13,736 bases of DNA from an uncultured Bacteroidales bacterium (GTDB taxonomy: Bacteria > Bacteroidota > Bacteroidia > Bacteroidales > P3), in contig CAJOQB010000167.1 in NCBI GenBank assembly GCA_905236405.1, positions 1-13,736 on the forward strand, read 5' to 3'. The position numbers and the translations under genes were made by a program. The notes under the pieces were generated by a model that had not been told where the DNA came from, did no database searches, and saw only the letters and a program-made list of their open reading frames with translations. This document shows positions 1 through 8,205 of this stretch, in pieces (the first letter of the stretch is position 1; each line of letters begins with the position of its first letter).

Positions 1-723
1 CAGTTGCTTGGCTCCTGGGATATAAGAGGTCTGATTATAGGTATACTCGGGGAGATGGCAGAAACGCACCTGATATGAGTTGGCAACATTGTCAGGCAGA
101 TAGGGGTCGACCCATGACTGTGGGATGTCTTCCCGTACAACAGAAAATCCCGTCTGGCTCATATTGCTGCCATCCTTCGGTTCATAGTTGGAATAGATCT
201 TGGTGTCCGACGGATAGGCGAACGTCAGTTCGTAACGGTCGACAGGGCAGTCTTTCTGCATGTTGATGACCAAGTCGAACCAAGGATGGAGCCGATGGAT
301 GGTATAATCCAGCACAATGGAGCAGTTGGGTTCGAGGGCGGTATGGACGATGGCCATCTCTCGCAGACCGTTGAAGCGTCCGCAACGGGTACACTCGCTC
401 GGCAGTTGGTCGATGAAGGCATTCTTGGGGGTCTCCACCTTGGAGCCGTCAGCACGCATGGTATAGCTTTCGTTGATGGTAAGGGTCTCGAAAGCGGGGT
501 TGTACATGATGAAGGTCTCTCCCTTGTCGGCATAGGCTGTGATGGCACGGTTGCGATAGAGGGTGAGTTCCTTGCGGTATTGGATATCCGAGGTGCCGTC
601 GTCGTTGATGGTGTACGACTCACGAATCAGTTTATAACGAGCGTCGGGCTGCAACTCCTGTGCCTTCAAACCCAGCGTCATCATGGCCATAAGGGCCAAC
701 GCGATATATCGATATGGTTTCAT
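1..723 (-). CDS. DUF3857 domain exported protein, C-terminus outside the window
   Basis: This gene starts with ATG at 723 and stays open to base 1, giving 241 visible residues, so it is truncated by the window edge. The N-terminus is a clear signal peptide (MKPYRYIALALMAMMTLG, then LKA-Q), with cleavage expected before the Gln, as is common in Bacteroidota. The visible part reads as a DUF3857 domain: an extended beta-rich segment describing a polypeptide with charged turns (IQYRKELTLYRNRAITAY near residue 50) and a later VVREDIPQ segment. DUF3857 normally precedes a transglutaminase-like core, which would lie beyond the edge, so a catalytic triad cannot be checked. It sits 27 bp downstream of another DUF3857/transglutaminase gene on the same strand and is probably cotranscribed with it. 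The product should be periplasmic or surface exposed. The biochemical role of this family is not established. Confidence 0.8.
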   Translation of the reverse strand, partial: MKPYRYIALALMAMMTLGLKAQELQPDARYKLIRESYTINDDGTSDIQYRKELTLYRNRAITAYADKGETFIMYNPAFETLTINESYTMRADGSKVETPKNAFIDQLPSECTRCGRFNGLREMAIVHTALEPNCSIVLDYTIHRLHPWFDLVINMQKDCPVDRYELTFAYPSDTKIYSNYEPKDGSNMSQTGFSVVREDIPQSWVDPYLPDNVANSYQVRFCHLPEYTYNQTSYIPGAKQL

Positions 724-750
724 TTCTATTTCCGTATTTCTTGTTCCATA

Positions 751-2733
751 CTATTTTACCAGCAGCACCTCGTTGGCTGCCATTTTGTGCATCTTCACCA
801 CTTGACGGAAGTCCTCCCAATCGTCAGCCTCATAGACACGCTGCTCAAAGCGAACCTGTTGGTCGAAAGTCATCAAGAAATTCTTTCTGTCAAGATTGTA
901 GTCGGCGGAATAACAAGCGTTATTTCCTTGGTACGAACGGTGGTAGGTCTCTTTGAAGTTATTGGCCTTGTCGCTCGGGAACAACATTCGATAGCGATAG
1001 GGCAAAACAATATAGTCATGTGTCTCGACCAACCGTGAGCAACGGTCGGCAAAACCATACTGACGAGTCTTCAAGTTGTCGTCGAAATAGAGGTGTCCCA
1101 TGGCACGACGGAAGAAGTCGTGACCCGTGATAGGGGTAATGAGGGCGTATTCGCCTTGGAACATCGCATAGTCGGGAATCTCGTATTCATAGGTGATCGA
1201 CACTGGCTGCTCCAAGTAACGGTCGTTGTCGGTATGTGTCACCTTGCGGACAACGACACGTGGGTCGATACGAAGCATCTCCATCTCAAGGTTGGATGCC
1301 CATTCGGACATACGGCTACGGAACACGCCGCGTACAGCAGCATCGCTTTGTCCCTCAGCCGTGATAGTAAGGGTGCCACGGATAGAGCCGTCACGACGCA
1401 CCTCACAAGTGTCATAGATGCGGATATAGTGGTTCTCGGGTGACGACACAGGGGTGTACATCATCTTGGCACCCTCGGGCAGCCCCATGAGGTAGCCCTG
1501 TTGCTGCTCGGCACTCGACCACAACTCACGCACATTGGGCACCCAAGTGGGGTCAAGCAGCTCATACTCGCCGTTGCGATGTTTCACCACACAGACACTG
1601 TGGTTGAACTGATCGGCTGGGATGTCCTCGATACGTTCGTGAGCCATCGTCATGCAGGCATAGCTCTCGAAACCTGCGGCACGCAGCATAGCCACCAACA
1701 TGCCGGCTTTGTCCTTGCAGACGCCACAGCGGTCAGTGAAGTTCATCTGTGCACTATGAAGGGTATAGCCCTCGCCTTCTCCCATACTGATACCTGCATA
1801 GCGGATATTGTCAGCCACCCAGTGGGTCAGGATGCTGATGCTGTCCTGCTCGTCTTTGGCATCTTCCAGCAATTCCTTTACCTTGGCCGTAACTTCGGGG
1901 GTGGTATTGAACGAGCCGTAATCCTCGTTGACGCCATAGAACCACATCGATTTCGACTCCCAATCGGGTGCCGTGGTCAATATCAACTTGCACTCAAAAT
2001 CGTTGTTGGCCACCATGGCGGGTTCGGGCTTGATGGGCATGATGTCATGCTTCACAAAGCGATATATCATTCGGTCGTCGACAATGTCCATGTTGGTCGT
2101 CAGATTGCCATTGTACACCACATAACGCAGGTTTTTGTGGGACAACACGCTGATTTCATAACTCTTTATCCATACTGGATATTTGGACCAGAAGGGGACG
2201 ATATCGTAGAAATGGCCTTTCATCGGTGGGATGTAACGGGCATCGTCGTCGCCATCGGCCAACAAGGCATAGGTGTAGCCTTTGCGATAGGTGCGAAAGT
2301 CCAGCTCGTCATTGGGATTAAGATGTCCCACCTCTACCATCTTCTGGCTGGCACCCCAGTAAATCAATCGGGCGGGCGCCACATAGTCGTAAACACGGCC
2401 GCGGTTCTTTTTCTTGTCATATACCACCTCGACGCTTCCGTCGGCACGACGGATTTTCACATCCAAAAACTCTACGTAGGCCGAGAGTGGGTCGTAGTCG
2501 ATGGTGATGACATTGTTGTTTTTGCAACCCGTCCAGTCAAGCATTTTGATTCGCTGGTGGTTGTACACATGGCTTAGCCCCGACTCTTCCATCACCACCC
2601 GTGTGCTATCATAGAGCACCAACTGATGGTGTCCTTTGTAGCGATTGACCAAATCATCCTTTTTCTGGGTCTGGGCTGCCAATCCTCCCACAAAGGCAAT
2701 CATCAATAGCAACAATAAATATGACCTTTTCAT
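751..2733 (-). CDS. Secreted DUF3857/transglutaminase-like protein
   Basis: This 660-residue protein starts with a signal peptide (MKRSYLLLLLMIAFVGGLAA-Q, cleavage near residue 20). A DUF3857 domain follows at roughly residues 40-250, then a transglutaminase-like (papain-fold) core at about 285-400. The expected triad is visible: Cys339 in CGVCKD, His378 in FNHSV, and Asp394 in LLDPTW. The C-terminal 240 residues are beta-rich, as is usual for this architecture in Bacteroidota. The complete triad suggests an active thiol enzyme (peptidase or amidase rather than a true cross-linking transglutaminase), but the substrate is unknown. The domain order and length are typical of the family. It lies 40 bp downstream of the DUF4105 gene and 27 bp upstream of a second DUF3857 gene, so the three probably form one envelope-related transcription unit. 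The start was chosen because it gives the signal peptide. The domain assignment is confident; the function is not. Confidence 0.9.
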   Translation of the reverse strand: MKRSYLLLLLMIAFVGGLAAQTQKKDDLVNRYKGHHQLVLYDSTRVVMEESGLSHVYNHQRIKMLDWTGCKNNNVITIDYDPLSAYVEFLDVKIRRADGSVEVVYDKKKNRGRVYDYVAPARLIYWGASQKMVEVGHLNPNDELDFRTYRKGYTYALLADGDDDARYIPPMKGHFYDIVPFWSKYPVWIKSYEISVLSHKNLRYVVYNGNLTTNMDIVDDRMIYRFVKHDIMPIKPEPAMVANNDFECKLILTTAPDWESKSMWFYGVNEDYGSFNTTPEVTAKVKELLEDAKDEQDSISILTHWVADNIRYAGISMGEGEGYTLHSAQMNFTDRCGVCKDKAGMLVAMLRAAGFESYACMTMAHERIEDIPADQFNHSVCVVKHRNGEYELLDPTWVPNVRELWSSAEQQQGYLMGLPEGAKMMYTPVSSPENHYIRIYDTCEVRRDGSIRGTLTITAEGQSDAAVRGVFRSRMSEWASNLEMEMLRIDPRVVVRKVTHTDNDRYLEQPVSITYEYEIPDYAMFQGEYALITPITGHDFFRRAMGHLYFDDNLKTRQYGFADRCSRLVETHDYIVLPYRYRMLFPSDKANNFKETYHRSYQGNNACYSADYNLDRKNFLMTFDQQVRFEQRVYEADDWEDFRQVVKMHKMAANEVLLVK

Positions 2734-2773
2734 TCGTTATTTATGTTTATGATTCATTTTTACATTTGATTCA

Positions 2774-3946
2774 CTATCTACGCAACAAGCTGGTCAACCT
2801 GACAAACAGGATGAAGCAAAGCGGCAACACCCCCACGTTGAACTGCTGCGGCATCCACAACATACCGGATATCACCACCAAAAGCAACAGCATTTGCAGC
2901 AGCACCACCCATGGGTTGCTCCGCCGTCCGGCAAAGAGGAAATAGAAGAACAACGGACTGGCCCACAACAGATTCCAGTTGGGTCGGGTGCAGTAATGAA
3001 TGCTGAAAAACCAAAGGAAGATGATGAGCACCGACACCAATGCGGCTGCCAAGAAGAGAATGATGTCGAGCCAACGCAGTTTCAAACCCTTATGCCACTC
3101 CCAATAAGTCAACACAACCACCACCAACGCCAAAAGCCAAAAGACCAACGTGGGGCTGACGCTCTTGGCAGGGCCTTCCCTACCCTGAGCCAGCAACTGG
3201 TGTCGTTCCTTGCAAAGCGGACGACCCGTGTCGCTCATGACAGCCGTGTCCATCTGGTTCATCAACTCGTTGGGGGCAAACATATATTCCCATGTGCTAC
3301 AGGGCATGTCGGTATTGTATCCCAGTATCACATCCAAGCCGAAACGCCACCACAGCAGGTTGTCCTCCATATAGGGGTAAATCAAACTGCGATAACTCTC
3401 GTTGTCCTTGGCGGTCGTTGGTTGTTCGCCTCCCCACTTGCGATGAATGAGCGACTGGCATATCATGTCGCGTACCCTTGTTGCACAGTTGTCACGGAAG
3501 AAGTCGTACTGATAGTAACGGTATTCGGGCAGATAGTTGACCTCCAACATCGTCAACAGGTTGTTTCGTTCTTGCAACGTCAAGTCTAACACCTGTTCTT
3601 CGACCCAGCGACCTTCACCGAAATACTCGTATAGAAAACCATCCATCGAATAACGGCTCAGACGGTAACGCATATCGCCCCTGGCAAAACGGAGGTAGAA
3701 CAGCCACCCGTCACTGAAACTGAAAGTGCCGTAGTTATATACCACGTCGAGCCCTATCGTCGAGTCACACACACGCAATGCCGTATGGCCAAAGGTGGTG
3801 TAGAACTCATCGCCAGGCCCACAAGTCAACAGGCTCACAAACGACGAGTCGCCCAACGTGGCCTCGATGCTCATCTGTTGCTGAGCATGTGCATTCATCC
3901 CTGCCAGGGTCAAGAGCAACGCAAGTATGAGGGCTTTCGTTTTCAT
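2774..3946 (-). CDS. DUF4105 membrane protein, candidate lipoprotein N-acyltransferase family
   Basis: The product is 390 residues if translation starts at the ATG at 3946. An in-frame GTG nine bases upstream (3955) is possible but less likely. The protein has a signal peptide (MKTKALILALLLTLAGMNAHA-Q). A soluble DUF4105 domain (about 30-225) follows, with FGHTALRV (His54), NYGTFSF (71-77) and YDFFRDNCATRVRD (147-160, Cys154). Four or five hydrophobic segments come last (about 263-281, 293-313, 328-340, 346-365, 370-385). An early GH and a later NC resemble the His/Cys order of circularly permuted NlpC/P60-like (LRAT-type) thiol enzymes. From memory, DUF4105 proteins of Bacteroides have been linked to N-acylation of lipoproteins, replacing the missing Lnt; I treat that as a likely but unverified assignment here. 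An acyltransferase in the inner membrane, facing the periplasm, would fit the topology. It lies downstream of a terminator and heads a run of secreted-protein genes. Confidence 0.85.
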   Translation of the reverse strand: MKTKALILALLLTLAGMNAHAQQQMSIEATLGDSSFVSLLTCGPGDEFYTTFGHTALRVCDSTIGLDVVYNYGTFSFSDGWLFYLRFARGDMRYRLSRYSMDGFLYEYFGEGRWVEEQVLDLTLQERNNLLTMLEVNYLPEYRYYQYDFFRDNCATRVRDMICQSLIHRKWGGEQPTTAKDNESYRSLIYPYMEDNLLWWRFGLDVILGYNTDMPCSTWEYMFAPNELMNQMDTAVMSDTGRPLCKERHQLLAQGREGPAKSVSPTLVFWLLALVVVVLTYWEWHKGLKLRWLDIILFLAAALVSVLIIFLWFFSIHYCTRPNWNLLWASPLFFYFLFAGRRSNPWVVLLQMLLLLVVISGMLWMPQQFNVGVLPLCFILFVRLTSLLRR

Positions 3947-4000
3947 CGCAAACACAATTTGTTATGGATAATTATCGGATGATTGATACCTGTTGACAAA

Positions 4001-4043
4001 CTAAAAGGGCGGAAGTCAATATTTTGCTACTGACCGCCGCCCC
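4001..4043 (-). terminator. Rho-independent terminator of the small lipoprotein gene
   Basis: A 6-bp GC stem (GGGCGG at 4007-4012 with CCGCCC at 4037-4042) continues, after a 2x2 internal mismatch, into a 4-bp stem (GTCA 4015-4018 with TGAC 4031-4034). It closes on a 12-base AT-rich loop. On the minus strand the stem is followed directly by TTTTAG (complement of 4001-4006), a short U-tract. It lies 46 bp after the stop codon of the lipoprotein gene and 54 bp before the DUF4105 start, so it separates two transcription units. The plus-strand side lacks a good U-run, so the direction is clear. Confidence 0.75.
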
Positions 4044-4089
4044 ATTGTTATTTATCTCATATCTTGTCTTTTATACAACGACGAAGTGT

Positions 4090-4512
4090 TTATTGCCGAT
4101 TGTACATGATACTCACCTTGAACTTCATTCGGGAGTTGACAGCACCACCAGTGTACATATCGCTTTCCTGAATGATGAAGGTGATTTGACCCGTCGTGAG
4201 ATCGTAACGGATGTTCTGCCAGAAGAGGTCACCGTTGTCGTCGGTGTAAGGATAGACATAAGGCATCAGATTGTCGTAGCCATAGTTGTCAATATAATAG
4301 CAGAATACAGCCCCGTTGTCAATCACATGGTTGGTGATGGCTGGCAATTGTGTCTCATGGAAATAATAACCCATGTCGGCATTTTTGCTCCATTCACCTG
4401 GTTCGACAGTCACATAGTAGGTGTCGATAATAGCAGCAGGCTCGGGAGTACATCCAACAAAAGCCATCATAACGGCTGCCAGTACTGGAAGGACTAATTT
4501 TCTAAGTTTCAT
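4090..4512 (-). CDS. Small hypothetical lipoprotein
   Basis: This encodes 140 residues with a lipoprotein signal: MKLRKLVLPVLAAVMMA followed by FVGC, with Cys21 as the probable lipidation site. The mature part (about 120 residues) is rich in Tyr, Asp and Asn, and it looks beta-rich, with short stretches such as YYVTVEPGEWS and ITFIIQESDM. No catalytic motif was recognised, and I cannot assign a named family beyond resemblance to small Bacteroidales lipoproteins. It appears to be monocistronic. It has its own -7 promoter element 48 bp upstream (4561-4568) and a hairpin terminator downstream (4001-4043). Its start is fixed by the lipoprotein signal. The only Cys after lipidation is within VFCYY near residue 71. 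It is probably anchored in the outer membrane; the role is unknown. Confidence 0.8.
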   Translation of the reverse strand: MKLRKLVLPVLAAVMMAFVGCTPEPAAIIDTYYVTVEPGEWSKNADMGYYFHETQLPAITNHVIDNGAVFCYYIDNYGYDNLMPYVYPYTDDNGDLFWQNIRYDLTTGQITFIIQESDMYTGGAVNSRMKFKVSIMYNRQ

Positions 4513-4560
4513 ATTGTTTTCTTTTTTGTTTTATTTGTTTACTCTTTTTTATTGGCAATG

Positions 4561-4568
4561 CAAAAATA
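4561..4568 (-). promoter_or_regulatory. Bacteroides-type -7 promoter element for the small lipoprotein gene
   Basis: On the minus strand this reads TATTTTTG, an exact match to the TAnnTTTG -7 consensus of the Bacteroidota housekeeping sigma factor. It lies 48 bp before the start codon at 4512, leaving a leader of about 40 bases that is almost pure A/T with several A-runs, a usual form for Bacteroidota translation initiation regions. No clear TTTG -33 box is seen at the expected 19-21 bp spacing; that stretch is A-rich instead. The call rests on the -7 element and its position. Confidence 0.55.
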
Positions 4569-4622
4569 CACTTTTTTTTGATTGTGCTATTATTTTTTCA
4601 TTCCCGTCTTTTTTCACTCGGA

Positions 4623-5255
4623 TTATCGTGCATCCATCGGCAAGTGTATCACCATTTTGGTCTCAAAGAAAGGCTCGTCGAAAAACTCATCGATGGGATA
4701 TAGGGTGATTTGCCTTCCAAAAGGAGCCAATTCCTGTTTCAGGTTGCCCCCCTTCAGGTAGAGGATGCCATTGGGCAAGATGTGACGTTGATGCGAAGTG
4801 AAACGTCCTCGCACCCATTTGACAAACTGGTTCAAGTCGGTGACGGCACGACTGACGACAAAGTCATACTTTTGGCGAAGTTCCTCGGCACGAATCTGCT
4901 CGGCACGAACATTCTGCAATCCCAACTGCTGTGCCACATCGTTCACCACCCGTATCTTCTTGCCGATGGAATCGACCAGATGGAACTGTGTCTCGGGGAA
5001 GAGGATAGCCAACGGTATGCCAGGAAATCCGCCACCTGTTCCAACATCCAGCACTTGGGCATCAGGAAGAAACCGCATTACTTTGGCAATGGCAAGGCTG
5101 TGAAGCACATGATGCTCCACAAAATTGTCCATATCCTTACGCGAGACGACATTTATCTTGGCGTTCCAATCCTCATAGAGGGCTGGCATAGCCGAAAACT
5201 GTTGTCGTTGCAGTGGCGTGAGTTCAGGGAAATATTTTTCTATCAGTTGTATCAT
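4623..5255 (-). CDS. rsmG: 16S rRNA (guanine527-N7)-methyltransferase RsmG (GidB)
   Basis: RsmG uses S-adenosylmethionine to methylate N7 of G527 in the 530 loop of 16S rRNA. Loss of this modification is classically linked to low-level streptomycin resistance. The 210-residue length is normal. Family motifs are all present: FVEHHVLHSL (45-54), the SAM-binding glycine motif LDVGTGGGFPGIPLAI (69-84), LVDSIGKK followed by VVNDV (93-107), VSRAV (134-138) and YLKGG (166-170). The ATG at 5255 overlaps the TGA of the upstream beta-mannosidase gene as ATGA, so translation is probably coupled. It is the last gene of the long minus-strand run; after it come 110 bp with no obvious terminator hairpin and then a new promoter. 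The identification is secure. Confidence 0.96.
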   Translation of the reverse strand: MIQLIEKYFPELTPLQRQQFSAMPALYEDWNAKINVVSRKDMDNFVEHHVLHSLAIAKVMRFLPDAQVLDVGTGGGFPGIPLAILFPETQFHLVDSIGKKIRVVNDVAQQLGLQNVRAEQIRAEELRQKYDFVVSRAVTDLNQFVKWVRGRFTSHQRHILPNGILYLKGGNLKQELAPFGRQITLYPIDEFFDEPFFETKMVIHLPMDAR

Positions 5256-7798
5256 CGGGTGGGTTCTATATGGTGGAAGATTTCAAAAACAAGACTGTCG
5301 GTAACTCCGTCATGCTTGAGCGACTCACTCGGATGGAACGTCACTTGCAAGGTGTCACCAGGCTCAAGGTCAACATAATTGTCGCTGAAGTTGCCGTGGA
5401 CATGCGGTCGCTCGACGTCAGCATCAGAACGACGTGCCGACAACACCACATCCTTCATCAACACAGGACTGGTAAGGAACACCTTGTAGTCGCCACCTTT
5501 ACGTTGCCACCACAACTGGTAAGGTGCCGAAGAAAGAGCCAACTGCGACGGGTGGACAAAGAAATAGCAACGGCGTTGCTTGCCGTTGTCGAGCGACAGA
5601 TAGCAGCGGCTCAGGTCGGCATCGGCAGGCGGGGTGTAGGTAAAATCGGTGGTGGCAAAATGACGTCGGTCGAGTTCCTGTCCCAAGAAATCCTTCAACA
5701 CCACATCGACCCCTTTATGTTCTGTCCTTATGCGTACCGTACGACGACTGTACTGATGGTAGGCGGTACCGTAGGGCAACGAACTGGCGATGACCCGTTC
5801 GGCTTCAACAGCTGGCTCCACCCAAATGGCTCCATCGGCCATCAGTCGTTGGGCAGCATAGAAGAAGGGCTTGCGGTTGTTATAGAAATCGATACAGCTC
5901 CACGACGCTACCGGCCAACTGTCGCTGAGTTGCCAGTAGAGGCTGCCTTTGCAATGGGGACGACGCATCAGGTGCGCCTCCAATCCCATGCCCATGCCAT
6001 AAGCCTGCACCAACTGGGAATAGTAGACAAACTGAGGAAGGGTGAGTGCCGAGGGGTCGACACCATAGTACTGACGGATGGCTTTGGCAATAATCTCCCT
6101 GCCCCTGCCGTGCTTTTGGTGGTTTCGCATTACAGGCGAGTCAAGGTAACGTTGCGTGTCGGGACAGAATGCCTCGATGGTCGACATCTGTGGATAGCTT
6201 TGGAATCCATATTCCGACATCATGGGACCCACATGCTCGCGATACATCTCGAAAGGCAGCTCTCCCCACCAAACGCCCCAGTAGTGGCTGTCGCCCACCG
6301 AGTCGCATTCGCGATGACCCCATCCAAATGAGGGCGACGATGGCCAATAGGGGAACCCGTCGGGCATATACTTCTTCACCGCCTGATGCAAGACACCATT
6401 GTAATCGAAAATAGTGCTTATCGACTGTTCGATTGATTTCTGCTGGGTTTTCGAATAGCCAAACTGCTTCTGCCATCCCCAGTCGTTCCACCCGTTGCTC
6501 ACCTCGTTGTTGCCGCACCACAGGGTGACGCAACTGAAGCGAGCCAATCGGCGTACTTGTTGTTCCGCTTCTTGACGGATGTTGTGAAGGAAAACGCTGT
6601 CGGAGGGATAGAAAGCACCTGCAAAGACAAAGTCGACCCACACCTTGATGCCCAACTGGTCACACAACTCAAAGAAGCAGTCGGGCTCGTAGATGCCACC
6701 GCCCCATATACGGATAATGTTGCAGCCCTGCTCTTTGGCAGCCTCCAACAATTGGCGGTAGCGGTCTCTCTGTCGGTCGCCATAGGGGAAAGTGTGGAGC
6801 GGAATCCAATTGGTTCCTTGGGCAAAGGGGATGGTGTGGTAGAAGACCAGTTGCGTACTGTCGTGGTCAAAGAGATGCGGATTGATTTCGACGTTGTAGA
6901 ACGACGACTCTTGGTATTGTTTGTCGTGACGAGGGAGTTTCAACTGAACCATCGCCCGATATTCACCCGTGTCGCCAAATGTGCCGACCAACGTCCTTTC
7001 GATGATGTTTTCTCCTGCAACCAGTTCCACCTGCTCCTCTTGTTTCTTCTGTTTACGGGTACCCAGATGAAGGGTGCGGACAGTCATGGTGGCAGTAGTG
7101 GGTTGGTCGCATACCACGACAGCATAGGCTTTCGCCTGTCCGTCGCCACAACGCACCCAACTCTCTGTCATACGCGCTCCATTCGAGCCTTCAAGATAAA
7201 CAGGTTGGACAATACCGCAAGTAGCCAATCGTGGACCCCAATCCCACCCCTCCTGATAGGGAGCGCTGCGACTGAAGGCACGAATGTCGGGATGACCATA
7301 ACCCAACGTATCGGCAACCGATTGGTTGTATTGTTTGGTCGGGGTGAAGGTGATGCTGATTACCGAACTGTCGTCATCGGACAGCATTTTTTCTGTAACC
7401 GACACCCTCCATTGGCGAAACATATTGTCGGCGGTGAGCACCAAACTGTCGTTGAAGCGGACAGCCGCATGTGTCTGCAATCCATCGAACACCAAATCGA
7501 GATGATGATAGCGTCGAATCATCCTCCGCAACTGACGGTTGGATACACGGGTGTAATACGTCCAGACAGAATCGCTGACCCATTGCACGCTGTCTTCGTT
7601 GGTGCCATAATAGGGGTCGGGTATTAGTTGATTCGACAGCAAATCGGCATGGATGCAACCAGGAACTTTGGCGGGATAAGAGGTATCACAGTAAGAGAAA
7701 CGCCATCGGTCGAGCGTACACTTTTGCGGTGCCTTGACGACACAAGAGTGCAGCAGCAACACGGCAAAAAACAGCAACAGATATTTCGTTCTCTTCAT
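5252..7798 (-). CDS. GH2 beta-mannosidase-like lipoprotein
   Basis: The protein is 848 residues from ATG 7798. An upstream in-frame TTG start at 7849 would delete the signal peptide logic and overlap the preceding gene, so it is rejected. The N-terminus is a lipoprotein signal (MKRTKYLLLFFAVLLLHSC, Cys19). No acidic residues follow the Cys, so surface export is not indicated. A GH2 sugar-binding domain (about 28-205) contains EGWDWGPR (183-190), typical of beta-mannosidases. A linker beta-domain (about 206-310) leads to the TIM barrel, with IIRIWGGGIYEPDCFFELCD (361-380), the putative acid/base Glu432 in WCGNNEVSNGW and the putative nucleophile Glu529 in MMSEYGFQ. The 97-residue Glu spacing is close to that of characterised Bacteroides beta-mannosidases. 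It should release beta-linked mannose from the non-reducing end of mannan or N-glycan fragments in the periplasm. It is unusual in lying among RNA-processing genes instead of a polysaccharide utilisation locus; no SusC/D genes are seen here. Confidence 0.92.
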   Translation of the reverse strand: MKRTKYLLLFFAVLLLHSCVVKAPQKCTLDRWRFSYCDTSYPAKVPGCIHADLLSNQLIPDPYYGTNEDSVQWVSDSVWTYYTRVSNRQLRRMIRRYHHLDLVFDGLQTHAAVRFNDSLVLTADNMFRQWRVSVTEKMLSDDDSSVISITFTPTKQYNQSVADTLGYGHPDIRAFSRSAPYQEGWDWGPRLATCGIVQPVYLEGSNGARMTESWVRCGDGQAKAYAVVVCDQPTTATMTVRTLHLGTRKQKKQEEQVELVAGENIIERTLVGTFGDTGEYRAMVQLKLPRHDKQYQESSFYNVEINPHLFDHDSTQLVFYHTIPFAQGTNWIPLHTFPYGDRQRDRYRQLLEAAKEQGCNIIRIWGGGIYEPDCFFELCDQLGIKVWVDFVFAGAFYPSDSVFLHNIRQEAEQQVRRLARFSCVTLWCGNNEVSNGWNDWGWQKQFGYSKTQQKSIEQSISTIFDYNGVLHQAVKKYMPDGFPYWPSSPSFGWGHRECDSVGDSHYWGVWWGELPFEMYREHVGPMMSEYGFQSYPQMSTIEAFCPDTQRYLDSPVMRNHQKHGRGREIIAKAIRQYYGVDPSALTLPQFVYYSQLVQAYGMGMGLEAHLMRRPHCKGSLYWQLSDSWPVASWSCIDFYNNRKPFFYAAQRLMADGAIWVEPAVEAERVIASSLPYGTAYHQYSRRTVRIRTEHKGVDVVLKDFLGQELDRRHFATTDFTYTPPADADLSRCYLSLDNGKQRRCYFFVHPSQLALSSAPYQLWWQRKGGDYKVFLTSPVLMKDVVLSARRSDADVERPHVHGNFSDNYVDLEPGDTLQVTFHPSESLKHDGVTDSLVFEIFHHIEPTR

Positions 7799-7805
7799 GG
7801 CAGCG

Positions 7806-8186
7806 TCATTTCTTGGGATTGAGGAATGCAAAGAATACCGCGGCGACAATCAACAGGAATGCCACCAAGTGGTTCCATCGGAGTTGCTCGGTCTTGAACA
7901 CCAAGGCGACAATCAGGGTGAAGACGATAAGCGACACCGACTCTTGAATCACTTTGAGTTGCATAAGGTTATATGGCCCCCCGTTGATTTGCGAGCCGAT
8001 ACGGTTGGCGGGAATCATGAAAGTGTACTCAAAGAAGGCCATTCCCCACGACACCAGTATGATAAGAATGAGCGGCCAATCGGTAATCAGCTTCATTTGT
8101 TGCAGTTTCAGATTGCCGTACCATGCAAAAGTCATGAAGACGTTGCTCACCACGAGCATCAGTACCGTTAATAATCCTTTGGACAT
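7806..8186 (-). CDS. DUF486 family small integral membrane protein
   Basis: This 126-residue protein is almost entirely hydrophobic, with four predicted membrane segments (about 4-24, 37-58, 79-97, 104-122). The architecture and the central NRIGSQINGGPYNLMQLKVIQE region (61-82, split by a short loop) match the DUF486 family, which belongs to the drug/metabolite transporter superfamily in its small, single-repeat form. A transport role is inferred from the superfamily; the substrate is unknown, and a functional dimer would be expected for a four-helix unit. It starts 19 bp after the rnz stop and ends 7 bp before the beta-mannosidase start, so it is inside the long operon-like run. No charged catalytic site was seen. 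The family call is good; the function is open. Confidence 0.85.
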   Translation of the reverse strand: MSKGLLTVLMLVVSNVFMTFAWYGNLKLQQMKLITDWPLILIILVSWGMAFFEYTFMIPANRIGSQINGGPYNLMQLKVIQESVSLIVFTLIVALVFKTEQLRWNHLVAFLLIVAAVFFAFLNPKK

Positions 8187-8205
8187 TGTTTTCTTTCTTT
8201 GTTTG

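Noticed and set aside
1501..2577. Long plus-strand open frame (358 codons) opposite the transglutaminase-like gene
   Set aside because: It is an antisense shadow of a gene with a clear signal peptide and catalytic triad; its translation is His/Val-rich without any recognisable motif.
6557..7627. 356-codon plus-strand open frame opposite the beta-mannosidase
   Set aside because: It is an antisense shadow; the minus-strand frame shows GH2 motifs in this same stretch.
5252..7849. Longer beta-mannosidase starting at the TTG at 7849
   Set aside because: The ATG at 7798 gives a standard lipoprotein signal peptide and a clean 7-bp gap to the upstream gene; the extension would bury the signal peptide.
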